Source: Ramlibacter albus
GTDB taxonomy: Bacteria > Pseudomonadota > Gammaproteobacteria > Burkholderiales > Burkholderiaceae_C
DNA length: 64,000 bases
Reading direction: 5' to 3'
Assembly (NCBI RefSeq): GCF_014297445.1
Contig: NZ_JACORU010000008.1
Coordinates: 1-64,000 of the forward strand
Shown here: piece by piece, positions 1 through 10,083 of the stretch
Position numbering within the stretch: position 1 is the first letter of the stretch
How the letters are laid out: every line of letters begins with the position of its first letter
The notes under the pieces: model-generated
What the model was told of the DNA's origin: nothing
Seen by the model: only the letters and a program-made list of their open reading frames with translations
The model's database searches: none
Position numbers and translations under genes: made by a program

Positions 1-594
1 GCTCGAAGGCCTGCAGACCCTCTGCGATACTGTGCCGACTCGGCTGCCCGCAGTGGCTCGCTGAGTGACGTGCATCTCAGCCTCTCCGGGCTGCGGACTT
101 ACACCACGTCAAGGGACACGACCCTGAGGTGCGTTGCTCTCCCCATCCCTCCCCCCGCCCTCCCTTCCCCTCCGGGAAAGAGAGGGAGCTAAATCGGACA
201 GCCGATTTGGGCTCGTCTGAACGGACAGGGCCGAATCGGGAAACGTCGGGGGGTACGCGAACGCCGTTAGCGCTATCGGCGAGAGACGGGTCCACTGGTT
301 GCTGGGTGCTACCCAGCCTAAGAAGATGATGCGGTGACGTGATGACGATGTCTTAGGCTGCGTAGCACGCAGCAAACCGTCCGCTCGGGTCTTGCCGATA
401 GCGCTAGCAGTGTTCGCCCGCCACCCGACGTCTCCCGATTCGGCCCTCACAGTCCGGACGAGCCCAAATCGGCTGTCCGATTTAGCTCCCTCTTCTCCCC
501 GGAGGGGAGAGGAGGGCGGGGGGAGGAATGGGGAGAACAACGGCCCGACGCCAGTCGAAATAGAGACTACGCTTACGGACGCCGAAGATTCGAT
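1..594. other. Gene-free stretch at the left edge
   Basis: No confident gene lies here. One plus-strand frame is open from base 2 to a TGA at 62-64 and could be the last 20 codons of a gene cut by the window edge, but so short a tail cannot be identified. From 134 to 540 the sequence is a very large inverted repeat, listed separately. Short open frames across the palindrome mirror each other on the two strands and are products of the repeat, not genes. Confidence 0.6.
134..540. repeat. Large imperfect palindrome with ~190-base arms
   Basis: The left arm (about 134-323) and the reverse complement of the right arm (about 351-540) align almost without gaps, with long identical blocks, for example around AAATCGGACAGCCGATTT. 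The centre is at base 337, where CCTAAGA (317-323) faces TCTTAGG (351-357). The outer ends are pyrimidine-rich (CTCCCCATCCCTCCCCCC). Transcribed, it would form a very long hairpin; as DNA it could extrude a cruciform. No target-site duplication is obvious at either edge, and no transposase is nearby. It could be a non-autonomous mobile repeat (MITE-like) or a bidirectional terminator region downstream of the GntR gene. Confidence 0.8.
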
Positions 595-1230
595 TCAGGC
601 CGCAGCCTCCAACCCGTTGCGGAAGTGCTCCTGCATCTTCTTGGTAGCCGCGCTCGCGCTACGCTTCTCCAGCGCCTCCATGATCGCCCGATGCTCGGCG
701 AGCGACTCCACGATACGACCGGACTTCAGCAGCGAGTTGTGCCGATTGAGCTTCATCACCTTGCGCAGGTCCGCCACCATCTGGTTGCGCCAGCGGTTCC
801 CCGCGATCTCCAGCAAACGCATGTGGAAGCGTTCGTTGATCGCGAAGAACTTGTCGCGGTTCTTCGTCGCCGCTTCCAGCTCGCTGTGCAGAGCCTTGAG
901 CTCGCGCAACTCCGCGTCGGTCGCCTTCAGGGCAACGACACCCGCGGCATCGCTCTCGAGCAGTGCAAGCAGGTGATAGACCTCGGAGAGGTCCCGCTCG
1001 GACACCTCGGTGACGTAAGCCCCGCGCCGCACCTTCATCGTCACCAGCCCCTCGGCGGCCAGCACCTTCAGCGCCTCGCGCAGCGGCGTGCGGCTGATGC
1101 CGTACTCCTGCGCGAGCTTGACCTCGTCGATCCAGCTGCCCGGCTCCAGTTCGCGCCGGAAGATGCGCTGGCGCAAGAGCTCGGCGACTTCCTCGTACAG
1201 GGCGCGGGGGGCCAGGGAAACGGCGGACAT
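595..1230 (-). CDS. GntR-family (FadR/FCD subfamily) transcriptional regulator
   Basis: This 211-residue protein has an N-terminal winged helix (about residues 10-75, with the typical [13 protein letters not shown] recognition region and a wing ending RRGAYV). An all-helical FCD effector domain follows (about 85-205), with the conserved motif [11 protein letters not shown] and further His residues (AEHRAIM, MQEHF) that usually bind a metal near the ligand pocket. It is transcribed divergently from the methylmalonyl-CoA mutase operon, with a 78-base AT-rich intergenic region. The natural inference is that it controls that operon in response to an acyl-CoA or organic acid; the ligand cannot be read from sequence. 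The long palindrome lies just beyond its stop. Confidence 0.9.
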   Translation of the reverse strand: MSAVSLAPRALYEEVAELLRQRIFRRELEPGSWIDEVKLAQEYGISRTPLREALKVLAAEGLVTMKVRRGAYVTEVSERDLSEVYHLLALLESDAAGVVALKATDAELRELKALHSELEAATKNRDKFFAINERFHMRLLEIAGNRWRNQMVADLRKVMKLNRHNSLLKSGRIVESLAEHRAIMEALEKRSASAATKKMQEHFRNGLEAAA

Positions 1231-1240
1231 GAGCGAATCC

Positions 1241-1290
1241 TAACTGATTCAGAATGCTTTATCAATAATTATGAATGCGGTATGATGTGG
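1241..1290 (+). promoter_or_regulatory. Candidate operator/promoter between GntR gene and mutase operon
   Basis: This is a locally AT-rich block in a very GC-rich region. GAATGC occurs at 1252-1257 and again at 1273-1278, 21 bases (two helical turns) apart, as expected for a dimeric regulator. TATGAT at 1281-1286 resembles a -10 element for the mutase operon; the -35 position (about 1258-1263, TTTATC) is weak. Binding by the adjacent GntR protein is inferred. Confidence 0.4.
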
Positions 1291-1308
1291 GGAGACCGAG
1301 GACAAACC

Positions 1309-3441
1309 ATGAGCACCCCTGACGACTGGAAGAAGGCAGCCGCCAAGTCGGCGCCCGGCGGCAATGTCGACGCCCTGAACTGGACCACGCCCGACGGCAT
1401 CGTCGTGAAGCCGCTGTACACGGCCGAGGACCTGCAGGGCCTGCAACACACCAACACGCTGCCGGGCTTCGCGCCCTACATCCGCGGCCCGCAAGCCACG
1501 ATGTACGCAGCGCGGCCATGGACCATCCGCCAGTACGCAGGCTTCTCCACCGCCGAGGAGTCGAACGCGTTCTACCGCAAGGGCCTCGCGGCCGGCGGGC
1601 AGGGCGTGAGCGTCGCCTTCGACCTTGCAACGCACCGCGGCTACGACAGCGACCACCCGCGCGTGGTGGGCGACGTCGGCAAGGCGGGCGTGGCCATCGA
1701 CTCCGTCGAGGACATGAAGATCCTCTTCGACGGCATCCCGCTCGACAAGGTGTCGGTGTCCATGACCATGAACGGCGCGGTGCTGCCGGTGCTGGCCGGC
1801 TACGTCGTGGCTGCAGAAGAACAAGGTGTGAAACAGGACCAGCTGTCCGGGACCATCCAGAACGACATCCTCAAGGAGTTCATGGTCCGCAACACGTACA
1901 TCTACCCGCCGGAGCCGTCGATGCGCATCGTCGGCGACATCATCGCGTACACGGCGAAGAACATGCCGAAGTTCAACTCGATCTCGATCTCCGGCTACCA
2001 CATGCAGGAGGCGGGGGCCAACCAGGCGCTCGAGCTGGCCTTCACTCTGGCCGACGGCAAGGAGTACGTGAAGACGGCCATCGCGAAGGGGCTGGACGTC
2101 GACGAGTTCGCGGGCCGCCTGTCGTTCTTCTGGGCGATCGGCATGAACTTCTACCTCGAGATCGCGAAGATGCGCGCGGCCCGCCTGCTGTGGCACCGCA
2201 TCATGAGCGGCTTCAACGCGAAGAACCCCAAGAGCCTGATGCTGCGCACGCACTGCCAGACCTCGGGCTGGTCACTCACCGAGCAGGACCCGTACAACAA
2301 CGTCGTGCGCACCACCATCGAGGCGATGGCGGCGGTGTTCGGCGGCACGCAGAGCCTGCACACGAACAGCTTCGACGAAGCCATCGCGCTGCCCAGCGAG
2401 TTCAGCGCGCGCATCGCGCGCAACACGCAGCTGATCATCCAGGAAGAGACGCACATCACGAACGTGATCGACCCCTGGGCCGGCAGCTACATGATGGAGA
2501 AGCTCACGCAGGAGATGGCCGACGCCGCGTGGAAGATCATCGAGGAAGTCGAGGCCATGGGCGGCATGACCCGCGCGGTCGACTCCGGCTGGGCGAAGCT
2601 GAAGATCGAGGCCGCCGCCGCCGAGAAGCAGGCCCGCATCGACTCGGGCAAGGACGTGATCGTCGGGGTCAACAAGTACCGCCTGGCGAAGGAAGACCCG
2701 GTCGAGATCCTCGAAGTGGACAACGTGAAGGTGCGCGAGCAGCAGATCGCGCGCCTGAAGCAGATCCGGGACAAGCGCGACGGCCAGAAGGTGCAGGCCG
2801 CGCTCGAAGCGCTGACGACGGCGGCGCGCACGGGCAAGGGCAACCTGCTCGACCTGGCCATCCAGGCCATCCGTCTTCGCGCAACCGTCGGTGAAGTGAG
2901 CGACGCGCTGGAAAAAGTGTTCGGGCGCCATCGCGCCGATACGCAAAAGGTGACCGGTGTGTATGCAGCCGCTTATGACTCCGCCGAAGGCTGGGAAAAA
3001 CTCAAGTCCGAGATCGCGCAATTCGCCGAAGAGCAGGGCCGCCGCCCGCGGGTGATGGTGGCCAAGCTCGGCCAGGACGGGCACGACCGTGGCGCGAAGG
3101 TCGTCGCGACGGCGTACGCGGACCTGGGCTTCGACGTGGACATGGGGCCGCTCTTCCAGACGCCGGAAGAGTGCGCGCGGCAAGCCATCGAGAACGACGT
3201 GCACGCGGTGGGCATCAGCACGCTCGCGGCGGGCCACAAGACGCTGGTGCCCGCGATCATCGCGGAGCTGAAGAAGCAGGGCGCCGACGACATCGTCGTG
3301 TTCGTGGGCGGCGTGGTGCCGCAGCAGGACTACGAGTACCTCTACAACGCCGGCGTGAAGGGCATCTACGGCCCGGGCACGCCGATCCCGGCCAGTGCGA
3401 AGGACGTGCTGGAGCAGATCCGCAAGGCGGTCGCTGCGTGA
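1309..3441 (+). CDS. scpA: Methylmalonyl-CoA mutase, single-chain type
   Basis: Adenosylcobalamin-dependent enzyme interconverting (R)-methylmalonyl-CoA and succinyl-CoA, the last step of propionyl-CoA catabolism. The 710-residue chain has the normal homodimeric-mutase length: a TIM-barrel substrate domain (about 30-550, with the family sequence [11 protein letters not shown]) and a C-terminal B12-binding domain with DGHDRG, whose His592 would be the lower axial cobalt ligand, then GISTLAAGH and FVGGVVP. ATG 1309 is chosen because the [11 protein letters not shown] start matches the family; an in-frame open extension upstream is antisense to the regulator gene. Its TGA overlaps the GTG of the MeaB gene, so the two are probably translationally coupled. 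Confidence 0.95.
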   Translation: MSTPDDWKKAAAKSAPGGNVDALNWTTPDGIVVKPLYTAEDLQGLQHTNTLPGFAPYIRGPQATMYAARPWTIRQYAGFSTAEESNAFYRKGLAAGGQGVSVAFDLATHRGYDSDHPRVVGDVGKAGVAIDSVEDMKILFDGIPLDKVSVSMTMNGAVLPVLAGYVVAAEEQGVKQDQLSGTIQNDILKEFMVRNTYIYPPEPSMRIVGDIIAYTAKNMPKFNSISISGYHMQEAGANQALELAFTLADGKEYVKTAIAKGLDVDEFAGRLSFFWAIGMNFYLEIAKMRAARLLWHRIMSGFNAKNPKSLMLRTHCQTSGWSLTEQDPYNNVVRTTIEAMAAVFGGTQSLHTNSFDEAIALPSEFSARIARNTQLIIQEETHITNVIDPWAGSYMMEKLTQEMADAAWKIIEEVEAMGGMTRAVDSGWAKLKIEAAAAEKQARIDSGKDVIVGVNKYRLAKEDPVEILEVDNVKVREQQIARLKQIRDKRDGQKVQAALEALTTAARTGKGNLLDLAIQAIRLRATVGEVSDALEKVFGRHRADTQKVTGVYAAAYDSAEGWEKLKSEIAQFAEEQGRRPRVMVAKLGQDGHDRGAKVVATAYADLGFDVDMGPLFQTPEECARQAIENDVHAVGISTLAAGHKTLVPAIIAELKKQGADDIVVFVGGVVPQQDYEYLYNAGVKGIYGPGTPIPASAKDVLEQIRKAVAA

Positions 3442-4421
3442 GTCTGGCGGACCGCGTGCGGCAGGGCGAGAGGCGCGCGATCGCCAAGGCGATCACGCTG
3501 CTGGAGTCCACGCGCGCGGACCATCGGGCCCAGGCCGACGAGTTGCTCACCGCGCTGTTGCCTGGCACCGGCAACGCGTTCCGCCTCGGCATCAGCGGCG
3601 TGCCGGGTGTGGGCAAGAGCACGTTCATCGAAGCGCTGGGGCTGTACCTCATCGCGCAAGGTCATCGCGTGGCCGTGCTCGCCGTGGACCCTTCGTCGTC
3701 CGTTTCCGGCGGCTCGATCCTCGGCGACAAGACGCGCATGGAGCACCTCTCGGTCAACGACAAGGCCTACATCCGCCCGAGCCCGTCGAGCGGCACGCTT
3801 GGCGGCGTGGCGGCCAAGACGCGAGAAGCAATGCTGGTGTGCGAAGCCGCGGGCTACGACATCGTGATCGTCGAGACCGTGGGCGTGGGCCAGAGCGAGA
3901 TCGCGGTGGCCGGCATGACCGACATGTTCGTGCTGCTGCAGCTGCCCAATGCGGGCGACGACCTGCAGGCGATCAAGAAGGGCGTGATGGAAGTGGCCGA
4001 CCTCGTGGTGATCAACAAGGCGGACATCGACCCGGACGCTGCCACGCGCGCGCAGGCTCAGATCACGAGCTCGCTGCGCATCCTCACGCAACAGGGGCGG
4101 CACAGCGGGCCCTGGCATCCGCAAGTGCTGCAACTGAGCGCGCTGAAGGCGCAGGGCATCGACCGCTTCTGGGCCGCGGTGGCGAAGTACCGCGAGGTGC
4201 AAGGGGCTGCGGGGCGCATCGAGGCGCGCCGCAAGCACCAGGCGCTCGACTGGATGTGGGAGCGCATCGAGAGCGGGCTGAAGCAGAGGTTCCGGCAGAG
4301 CAGCGGCGTCAGGCAGCTGCTGCCGCAGATGACGAGGGACGTGGAGCTGGGCAGGCTGGCCGCGTCGACGGCGGCGAGGCAGTTGCTCGCCGCGATGGAC
4401 CCCGGGTCGAGCCCGGGGTGA
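3438..4421 (+). CDS. meaB: MeaB/ArgK-family G3E GTPase, mutase chaperone
   Basis: P-loop GTPase of 327 residues that in this family gates B12 cofactor loading and protects methylmalonyl-CoA mutase from inactivation. It shows Walker A GVPGVGKS (residues 54-61), [29 protein letters not shown] (switch region) and base-recognition NKAD. GTG 3438 is chosen because it overlaps the mutase stop (GTGA) and leaves the family N-terminus intact. The final codons, encoding DPGSSPG, are made from a perfect 8-base inverted repeat (4399-4419), so a small palindromic repeat appears to have supplied the C-terminus and stop. Confidence 0.95.
   Translation: MSLADRVRQGERRAIAKAITLLESTRADHRAQADELLTALLPGTGNAFRLGISGVPGVGKSTFIEALGLYLIAQGHRVAVLAVDPSSSVSGGSILGDKTRMEHLSVNDKAYIRPSPSSGTLGGVAAKTREAMLVCEAAGYDIVIVETVGVGQSEIAVAGMTDMFVLLQLPNAGDDLQAIKKGVMEVADLVVINKADIDPDAATRAQAQITSSLRILTQQGRHSGPWHPQVLQLSALKAQGIDRFWAAVAKYREVQGAAGRIEARRKHQALDWMWERIESGLKQRFRQSSGVRQLLPQMTRDVELGRLAASTAARQLLAAMDPGSSPG
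4399..4419. repeat. Small palindrome (ACCCCGGG-TCGAG-CCCGGGGT) at the end of meaB
   Basis: Perfect 8-base arms around a 5-base loop. The right arm contains the T of the meaB stop codon. It resembles the short GC-rich palindromic repeats dispersed in many proteobacterial genomes. It could form an RNA hairpin between meaB and pccB; no T-run follows, so it is unlikely to be an intrinsic terminator. Confidence 0.6.
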
Positions 4422-4442
4422 CAACGTTTCGGAGAACGAAAA

Positions 4443-5975
4443 ATGCATGACATCCTGGAGCAACTGGAAAAGAAACGCGACGCGGCCCGGCAAGGCGGCG
4501 GCATCAAGCGCATCGACGCGCAGCACAAGAAGGGCAAGCTGACGGCGCGCGAGCGCATCGAGCTGCTGCTCGACGAAGGCACCTTCGAAGAGTGGGACAT
4601 GTTCGTGGAGCACCGCTGCACGGACTTCGGCATGGAGTCGAACAAGATCCCCGGCGACGGCGTGGTCACCGGCTACGGGATGATCAACGGGCGCCTCGTG
4701 TTCGTCTTCAGCCAGGACTTCACCGTCTTCGGCGGTGCGCTCAGCGAGGCGCACGCCGAGAAGATCTGCAAGGTGATGGACCAGGCCATGAAAGTTGGCG
4801 CGCCCGTGATCGGCCTGAACGACTCCGGCGGCGCGCGCATCCAGGAAGGCGTGGCATCGCTCGGTGGCTACGCCGACGTATTCCAGCGCAACGTGATGGC
4901 CTCGGGCGTGGTGCCGCAGATCAGCATGATCATGGGCCCCTGCGCCGGCGGCGCGGTGTACTCGCCGGCGATGACGGACTTCATCTTCATGGTGAAGGAC
5001 TCCAGCTACATGTTCGTGACCGGCCCCGAGGTGGTGAAGACGGTGACGCACGAGGAAGTGACGGCCGAGGAGCTGGGCGGTGCGTCCACCCACAGCACGA
5101 AGAGCGGCGTGGCCGACCTGGCGTTCGAGAACGACGTCGAGGCCATGATCATGCTGCGGCGCCTGTACAACTACCTGCCGCTGAACAACAAGGAGAAGCC
5201 GCCGATCCGCCCGAGCAACGACCCGGCGGACCGCATGGACTTCTCGCTCGACACGCTCGTTCCGGACAACCCGAACAAGCCCTACGACATGAAGGAGCTG
5301 ATCGCCAAGACGGTGGACGACGGCGACTTCTTCGAGCTGCAGCCCGAGTACGCGAAGAACATCGTCATCGGCTTCGCGCGCATGGAAGGCCAGACGGTGG
5401 GGATCGTCGCCAACCAGCCGTTGGTGCTGGCCGGTTGCCTGGACATCAAGAGCTCGATCAAGGCGGCGCGCTTCGTGCGCTTCTGCGACGCGTTCAACAT
5501 TCCCGTCATCACCTTCGTGGACGTGCCCGGCTTCATGCCCGGCACCAGCCAGGAATACGGCGGCATCATCAAGCACGGGGCCAAGCTGCTCTACGCGTAC
5601 GCGGAGTGCACCGTGCCGAAGGTCACGGTCATCACGCGCAAGGCCTACGGCGGCGCGTACGACGTGATGAGCTCCAAGCACTTGCGCGGCGACGTCAACT
5701 TCGCCTGGCCCAACGCCGAGATCGCGGTGATGGGCGCCAAGGGCGCGGTGGAGATCATCTTCCGCGAGGACAAGGGCGACCCGGCCAAGCTGGCCGCGCG
5801 CGAGGCCGAGTACAAGGCGCGCTTCGCCAACCCGTTCGTGGCGGGCGCGCGCGGCTTCATCGACGACGTGATCCTGCCGCACGAGACGCGCAAGCGCATC
5901 TGCCGCTCGCTCGTGATGCTGCGCGACAAGAAGCTCGAGAACCCGTGGCGCAAGCACGGGAACATTCCCCTGTAA
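4443..5975 (+). CDS. pccB: Propionyl-CoA carboxylase beta (carboxyltransferase) subunit
   Basis: This 510-residue acyl-CoA carboxyltransferase transfers the carboxyl group from carboxybiotin on PccA to propionyl-CoA, giving (S)-methylmalonyl-CoA. It has the two crotonase-like halves of the family: an N-terminal half with GARIQEGV and [12 protein letters not shown] (oxyanion/CoA site), and a C-terminal half with [19 protein letters not shown] and [10 protein letters not shown]. It starts at ATG after GGAG (about 10 bases upstream). It lies between meaB and pccA in one operon, 12 bases from pccA. Confidence 0.95.
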   Translation: MHDILEQLEKKRDAARQGGGIKRIDAQHKKGKLTARERIELLLDEGTFEEWDMFVEHRCTDFGMESNKIPGDGVVTGYGMINGRLVFVFSQDFTVFGGALSEAHAEKICKVMDQAMKVGAPVIGLNDSGGARIQEGVASLGGYADVFQRNVMASGVVPQISMIMGPCAGGAVYSPAMTDFIFMVKDSSYMFVTGPEVVKTVTHEEVTAEELGGASTHSTKSGVADLAFENDVEAMIMLRRLYNYLPLNNKEKPPIRPSNDPADRMDFSLDTLVPDNPNKPYDMKELIAKTVDDGDFFELQPEYAKNIVIGFARMEGQTVGIVANQPLVLAGCLDIKSSIKAARFVRFCDAFNIPVITFVDVPGFMPGTSQEYGGIIKHGAKLLYAYAECTVPKVTVITRKAYGGAYDVMSSKHLRGDVNFAWPNAEIAVMGAKGAVEIIFREDKGDPAKLAAREAEYKARFANPFVAGARGFIDDVILPHETRKRICRSLVMLRDKKLENPWRKHGNIPL

Positions 5976-5987
5976 GAGGACAGCCCC

Positions 5988-8039
5988 ATGTTCACCAAGA
6001 TCCTCATTGCCAACCGCGGCGAGATCGCCTGCCGCGTCATCAAGACGGCCCGCAAGATGGGCATCAAGACCGTTGCGGTGTTTTCGGAAGCGGACCGCGA
6101 TGCGCGTCACGTCGCGCTCGCCGACGAAGCGGTCTACATCGGCCCGGCGCCTTCGCGCGAGAGCTACCTCGTCGCCGACAAGATCATCGCCGCGTGCAAG
6201 CAGACCGGCGCACAGGCCGTGCACCCCGGCTACGGCTTCCTGTCGGAGAACGAGGAGTTCGCCAAGCGTGTTGAAGACGAGGGCATCACCTTCATCGGCC
6301 CCAAGCACTATTCCATCGCGGCCATGGGCGACAAGATCGCTTCCAAGAAGCTGGCGAAGGAAGCGAAGGTCAACACCATCCCCGGCTGGAACGACGCCAT
6401 CGAATCGGCCGAGCGTGCCGTGTCGATTGCCAAGGACATCGGCTACCCGGTCATGATCAAGGCCAGCGCGGGCGGTGGCGGCAAGGGCCTGCGCGTGGCC
6501 TTCAACGACAAGGAAGCGTTCGAAGGCTTCACCTCGTGCCGCAACGAGGCGCGCAACAGCTTCGGCGACGACCGCGTGTTCATCGAGAAATTCGTCGAGG
6601 AGCCGCGCCACATCGAGATCCAGGTGCTCGGCGATTCGCACGGCAACGTCATCTACCTGAACGAGCGCGAGTGCTCGATCCAGCGCCGCCACCAGAAGGT
6701 GATCGAGGAGGCACCGTCGCCCTTCATCAGCGACGCCACGCGCAAGGCGATGGGCGAGCAGGCGGTGGCTCTGGCAAAAGCCGTGAAGTACCAGAGCGCC
6801 GGCACCGTGGAGTTCGTGGTCGGGAAGGACCAGAGCTTCTACTTCCTCGAGATGAACACGCGGCTGCAGGTGGAGCACCCGGTCACCGAGTGCATCACCG
6901 GGCTGGACCTCGTGGAGCTGATGATCCGCGTGGCGGCGGGCGAGAAGCTGCCTTTGACGCAGGCCGACGTGAAGCGCAACGGCTGGGCCATCGAGTGCCG
7001 CATCAACGCGGAAGATCCCTTCCGCAACTTCCTGCCCTCGACCGGCCGCCTCGTGCGCTTCCAGCCGCCGCGCGAGTCGATGTGGGCCTCCGACACCGAG
7101 CACCTGTTCGGCGTACGCGTGGACACCGGCGTGCAGGAGGGCGGCGAGATCCCGATGTTCTACGACTCGATGATCGCCAAGCTCATCGTGCACGGCACCG
7201 ACCGCAACGACGCCATCGCGAAGATGCGCGAGGCGCTCAACGGCTTCGTCATCCGCGGCATCTCCAGCAACATCCCGTTCCAGGCCGCGCTGCTGGCGCA
7301 CCCGAAGTTCGTGGCGGGCGATTTCAACACCGGCTTCATCGCCGAACACTACGGCAAGGGCTTCCGCGCCGAGGACGTGCAGCATGCGGACCCGGACTTC
7401 CTGGTTGCGCTCGCGGCGTTCGTGAACCGGCGCGCGCTCGAGCGCTCGGCCGGCATCACGGGCCAGCTGCGCGGGCACGAGTTCAAGGTGGGCGACGAGT
7501 ACGTCGTCGTCAGGCTGGATGCGGCCGGCAACCACCACCGCCAGCCGGTGAAGGTGCGCGACTACCGCATCGACGACGGCCACGCCGTGATCGAGACCAA
7601 CGGCAAGACGTACGAAGTGCAGAGCCGCTGGCACCTCGGCGGCGCGCGCATCCGCGGCACCGTGAACGGCAAGGCGTTCACGGCGCAGGTCGAGCGCGGC
7701 GTCGGGAAGAACCCCATCGCCATCGGCATCTCGCACAACGGCACGCGCATCGACGCGCTCGTGCTCACGCCGCGCACGGCGGAGTTGCACGCGCTGATGC
7801 CCTACAAGGCGCCGCCGGACATGAGCAAGTACCTGTTGTCGCCGATGCCCGGCCTGCTGGTCGACGTGGCCGTGCAGCCGGGGCAGAAGGTGCAGGCGGG
7901 CGAGCGTCTTGCCGTCATCGAGGCGATGAAGATGGAGAACGTGCTGTTCGCCGCGGCCGACGGCATCGTCGGCAAGGTGCTGGCGACGAAGGGCGAGTCG
8001 CTCGTGGTGGACCAGCCGATCGTGGAGTTCGAGAAATGA
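5988..8039 (+). CDS. pccA: Propionyl-CoA carboxylase alpha subunit (biotin carboxylase + BCCP)
   Basis: This 683-residue biotin-dependent subunit carboxylates its own biotin using ATP and bicarbonate. The N-terminal biotin carboxylase part starts [16 protein letters not shown] and contains the ATP-grasp glycine loop ([10 protein letters not shown]) and the catalytic region [17 protein letters not shown] linker domain follows (about 500-600), then a C-terminal biotinyl domain with EAMKMEN; Lys648 is the biotinylation site. An upstream AGAGGA ribosome-binding site supports ATG 5988. Its TGA overlaps the next ATG. Confidence 0.95.
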   Translation: MFTKILIANRGEIACRVIKTARKMGIKTVAVFSEADRDARHVALADEAVYIGPAPSRESYLVADKIIAACKQTGAQAVHPGYGFLSENEEFAKRVEDEGITFIGPKHYSIAAMGDKIASKKLAKEAKVNTIPGWNDAIESAERAVSIAKDIGYPVMIKASAGGGGKGLRVAFNDKEAFEGFTSCRNEARNSFGDDRVFIEKFVEEPRHIEIQVLGDSHGNVIYLNERECSIQRRHQKVIEEAPSPFISDATRKAMGEQAVALAKAVKYQSAGTVEFVVGKDQSFYFLEMNTRLQVEHPVTECITGLDLVELMIRVAAGEKLPLTQADVKRNGWAIECRINAEDPFRNFLPSTGRLVRFQPPRESMWASDTEHLFGVRVDTGVQEGGEIPMFYDSMIAKLIVHGTDRNDAIAKMREALNGFVIRGISSNIPFQAALLAHPKFVAGDFNTGFIAEHYGKGFRAEDVQHADPDFLVALAAFVNRRALERSAGITGQLRGHEFKVGDEYVVVRLDAAGNHHRQPVKVRDYRIDDGHAVIETNGKTYEVQSRWHLGGARIRGTVNGKAFTAQVERGVGKNPIAIGISHNGTRIDALVLTPRTAELHALMPYKAPPDMSKYLLSPMPGLLVDVAVQPGQKVQAGERLAVIEAMKMENVLFAAADGIVGKVLATKGESLVVDQPIVEFEK

Positions 8040-8515
8040 GCGCAAGGCCTTTCAGGGTGCTGGGCATCCAGCAGATCGCGATCGGCGGGCCGGACAAGAA
8101 GCGGCTGTCGAAGCTGTGGGTGGAGATGCTCGGGCTCGAAGTCACCGGCAACTTCGTCAGCGAACGCGAGAACGTGGACGAGGACATCTGTGCGATGGGG
8201 ACGGGCCCGTTCAAGGTGGAAGTCGACCTGATGCAGCCCCTCGATCCCGAGAAGAAGCCCGCGGTGCACACCACGCCGCTGAACCACGTCGGCCTGTGGA
8301 TCGACGACCTGCCGAAGGCTGTCGAATGGCTCACCGCGCAAGGCGTGCGGTTTGCGCCCGGCGGCATACGCAAGGGCGCGGCGGGGTTTGATATCTGCTT
8401 CCTGCATCCGAAAGGAAACGAGGAGTTCCCGATCGGTGGCGAGGGGGTGCTCGTGGAGCTGGTGCAAGCGCCCCCCGAAGTCGTGGCTGCGTTTTCGGGA
8501 TTGAACATGGCCTGA
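8036..8515 (+). CDS. VOC-fold (glyoxalase/bleomycin resistance) protein, candidate methylmalonyl-CoA epimerase
   Basis: This 159-residue protein has a vicinal-oxygen-chelate fold ([27 protein letters not shown] opening strand-helix, then [21 protein letters not shown] as the second beta-alpha-beta half and a final [18 protein letters not shown]). Likely metal ligands are in NHVG and VELVQ, as in epimerases. It overlaps pccA by 4 bases and ends the propionate operon. The missing step of that pathway is the (S)-to-(R) methylmalonyl-CoA epimerase, so context suggests that role. The sequence is not a textbook epimerase (GLO1-like is equally possible), so I leave the symbol empty. Confidence 0.7.
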   Translation: MSARPFRVLGIQQIAIGGPDKKRLSKLWVEMLGLEVTGNFVSERENVDEDICAMGTGPFKVEVDLMQPLDPEKKPAVHTTPLNHVGLWIDDLPKAVEWLTAQGVRFAPGGIRKGAAGFDICFLHPKGNEEFPIGGEGVLVELVQAPPEVVAAFSGLNMA

Positions 8516-8523
8516 GGTTGCCG

Positions 8524-8551
8524 GGAACTCATTTCCCCTGGTCGTCACCGA
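8524..8551 (+). promoter_or_regulatory. HrpL-type promoter candidate (hrp box) upstream of the 483-residue gene
   Basis: GGAACT at 8524-8529, exactly 15 bases, then TCACCGA at 8545-8551. The established HrpL-family consensus is GGAACC-N15/16-CCACNNA; this differs at one position in each block. It ends 33 bases before the ATG at 8585, an appropriate distance. Confidence 0.55.
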
Positions 8552-8584
8552 GTTTCCGGCTGAGCACAGAGAGCCGAGGAACCC

Positions 8585-10036
8585 ATGGATGTGAAAGTCG
8601 CCGCCGGCCCGTGGCTGCCCGCGCGGCCAGGCACCCCCCAACTGCCACCGCCGGCCTGCACCGGGCAAGCCGATGCGGCGCTGTGTTTTGTGCATGACGA
8701 GAAGGCGCAATCCAGCGTGCGGCCGGCCCCGCTCCGTGCCTTGCCTGCCATGCGGAAGGTCGACGCACAAGCGCTGTCCGACAAGCTCGCTTCCGCGGTG
8801 GCTTGCCCTGGCACGTGGAGCGAGATTCACTGCCGTGCCGAGGCGACCGGCCGCAGCACGATGACCTTGCGCGAGCCTGTGCTCCGGGAGGCCGTCGCGG
8901 CGGCGCTGGTGGACGGCGATACGGGCTTCGTTGCCCCTGCGCACTTCCGCATGTCGCCGCGCGAGCACGCCTTTGCCGCGGAGTTCGGTGCAAGGATGCG
9001 CGAATACCTCTGTTCGCCGAAGTTCGAACAAGATGCAGCGAGCCTGGCACAGGACCGTCCGGACGTCGGAAATCCGCACGAGGTCTGCGCGTTGCACCAC
9101 GCACAGCACCTGCTGCTCGCCATAGACGACTGGCGGCTGGACGTCGACTGGACCCTGGTCCGGCCGCGCTGCGGGTCGCCCAAGGTGCCCACCCGCGCAG
9201 ACCCCGACGAACCGCTCGATCCTTTCGACTCGCCCGCGGACGAGAGACTTCTCGACCAACTTCACCGGCACGTCGAGGGGCAAGTGCAGACGGATGCGTT
9301 CTCGCTCGTCGCCGCCGAGATGCGCGCCGCGAACCCCTCGGCGACCGAAGACGAGGTCGACGCGTATTGCCGTGCCCAGTGTGCTGTCGCAGTACTGCCT
9401 CAGCTGGACCTATGGATCAACGACAGTTATGAAGGCCAGCACAATCGCGGGTCGCGCCGCTTGAGGTCGCTCGAAGCCACGGCTGTCCTGGTCCAGCTGC
9501 GTATCAACCGCGCCATGATCGTGCGAGCGCAGGGCCACGCCGTGGAGGGGTCAGACGCTTGCCCGCCCTTCAGCATGCGGCCCCTGGCGCCGCGTGCCCA
9601 CGCGCTCGCCCGCGAGCTGGACTTCGATTTCGGCCGAGGCCTCGCAGTCAAGCTGCCTGCCGAAATCCGCTCTGGCGCACTCACCACGGCGGTCACGAAT
9701 TTGCTTGGCACACGGATTCCGCAGAGCAGGGCAGCGGTGCGCCGTAACGTCATCCTCGCCACCGTCGCGAAACTCGTCGGGTTCGATGCGCAAGGCGCCC
9801 AGGAACACGGTATCGATCCGGGCCGGGGGCCGCTCAGTGCCGTCGCCCTGGCGGAGGAAGACTTCACCGACGCAGCCTTCTTCTGCAGCAGGATGCACAC
9901 CGACCTGACCTCCGCCCGCTTTTCGTTGTTGGTGGAGAAGTACCTCGACGAGTACCCCGGCCAATCACGCGCGGACGCGCACCGGGATTGCGCGATGCAT
10001 CTCGCGCGGCAGGTGCTGGCGAGCCTGTGGAACTAG
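8585..10036 (+). CDS. Unrecognised helical-repeat protein, tandem paralogue 1 (candidate secreted effector)
   Basis: I do not recognise this 483-residue protein. The first ~40 residues are Pro/Ala-rich and probably disordered, with no classical signal peptide or membrane segment. The rest is predicted helical and built of modules that recur in the next two genes: HAFAAEF-x-ARMREYL-x-SPKFE (about 118-140), NPSATEDEVDAYCRAQ (250-265), SLEATAVLVQLRINRAM (from 295), and a closing FFCSRM-x-DLTSARF segment. It aligns end to end with paralogue 2. The ATG has AGGA six bases upstream and an HrpL-type box before that. A type III effector role is inferred from promoter and N-terminus only. Confidence 0.75.
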   Translation: MDVKVAAGPWLPARPGTPQLPPPACTGQADAALCFVHDEKAQSSVRPAPLRALPAMRKVDAQALSDKLASAVACPGTWSEIHCRAEATGRSTMTLREPVLREAVAAALVDGDTGFVAPAHFRMSPREHAFAAEFGARMREYLCSPKFEQDAASLAQDRPDVGNPHEVCALHHAQHLLLAIDDWRLDVDWTLVRPRCGSPKVPTRADPDEPLDPFDSPADERLLDQLHRHVEGQVQTDAFSLVAAEMRAANPSATEDEVDAYCRAQCAVAVLPQLDLWINDSYEGQHNRGSRRLRSLEATAVLVQLRINRAMIVRAQGHAVEGSDACPPFSMRPLAPRAHALARELDFDFGRGLAVKLPAEIRSGALTTAVTNLLGTRIPQSRAAVRRNVILATVAKLVGFDAQGAQEHGIDPGRGPLSAVALAEEDFTDAAFFCSRMHTDLTSARFSLLVEKYLDEYPGQSRADAHRDCAMHLARQVLASLWN

Positions 10037-10056
10037 AGGTGCACCTGGGCAACTCA
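10029..10056 (+). promoter_or_regulatory. HrpL-type promoter candidate upstream of the 558-residue gene
   Basis: GGAACT at 10029-10034, exactly 15 bases, then CAACTCA at 10050-10056 (consensus GGAACC-N15/16-CCACNNA, one mismatch in each block). The GGAACT block overlaps the last codons and stop of the preceding gene, so the second paralogue would have its own promoter. The ATG at 10084 is 27 bases downstream. Confidence 0.55.
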
Positions 10057-10083
10057 CGTGGCTGATCCACCTGAGACACCACC

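Noticed and set aside
109..540. Open frames on both strands across the large palindrome
   Set aside because: They mirror each other because of the inverted repeat and have no ribosome-binding sites or protein-like composition.
625..1308. In-frame upstream extension of the methylmalonyl-CoA mutase gene
   Set aside because: It runs antisense through the GntR gene. The mutase family N-terminus and an intergenic promoter place the start at 1309.
3366..8045. A 4.7-kb open frame on the minus strand opposite meaB, pccB, pccA
   Set aside because: It is antisense to three well-identified genes. Its product is a low-complexity His/Arg/Val/Leu/Ala-rich chain with no family motif, and such frames arise from third-position GC bias.
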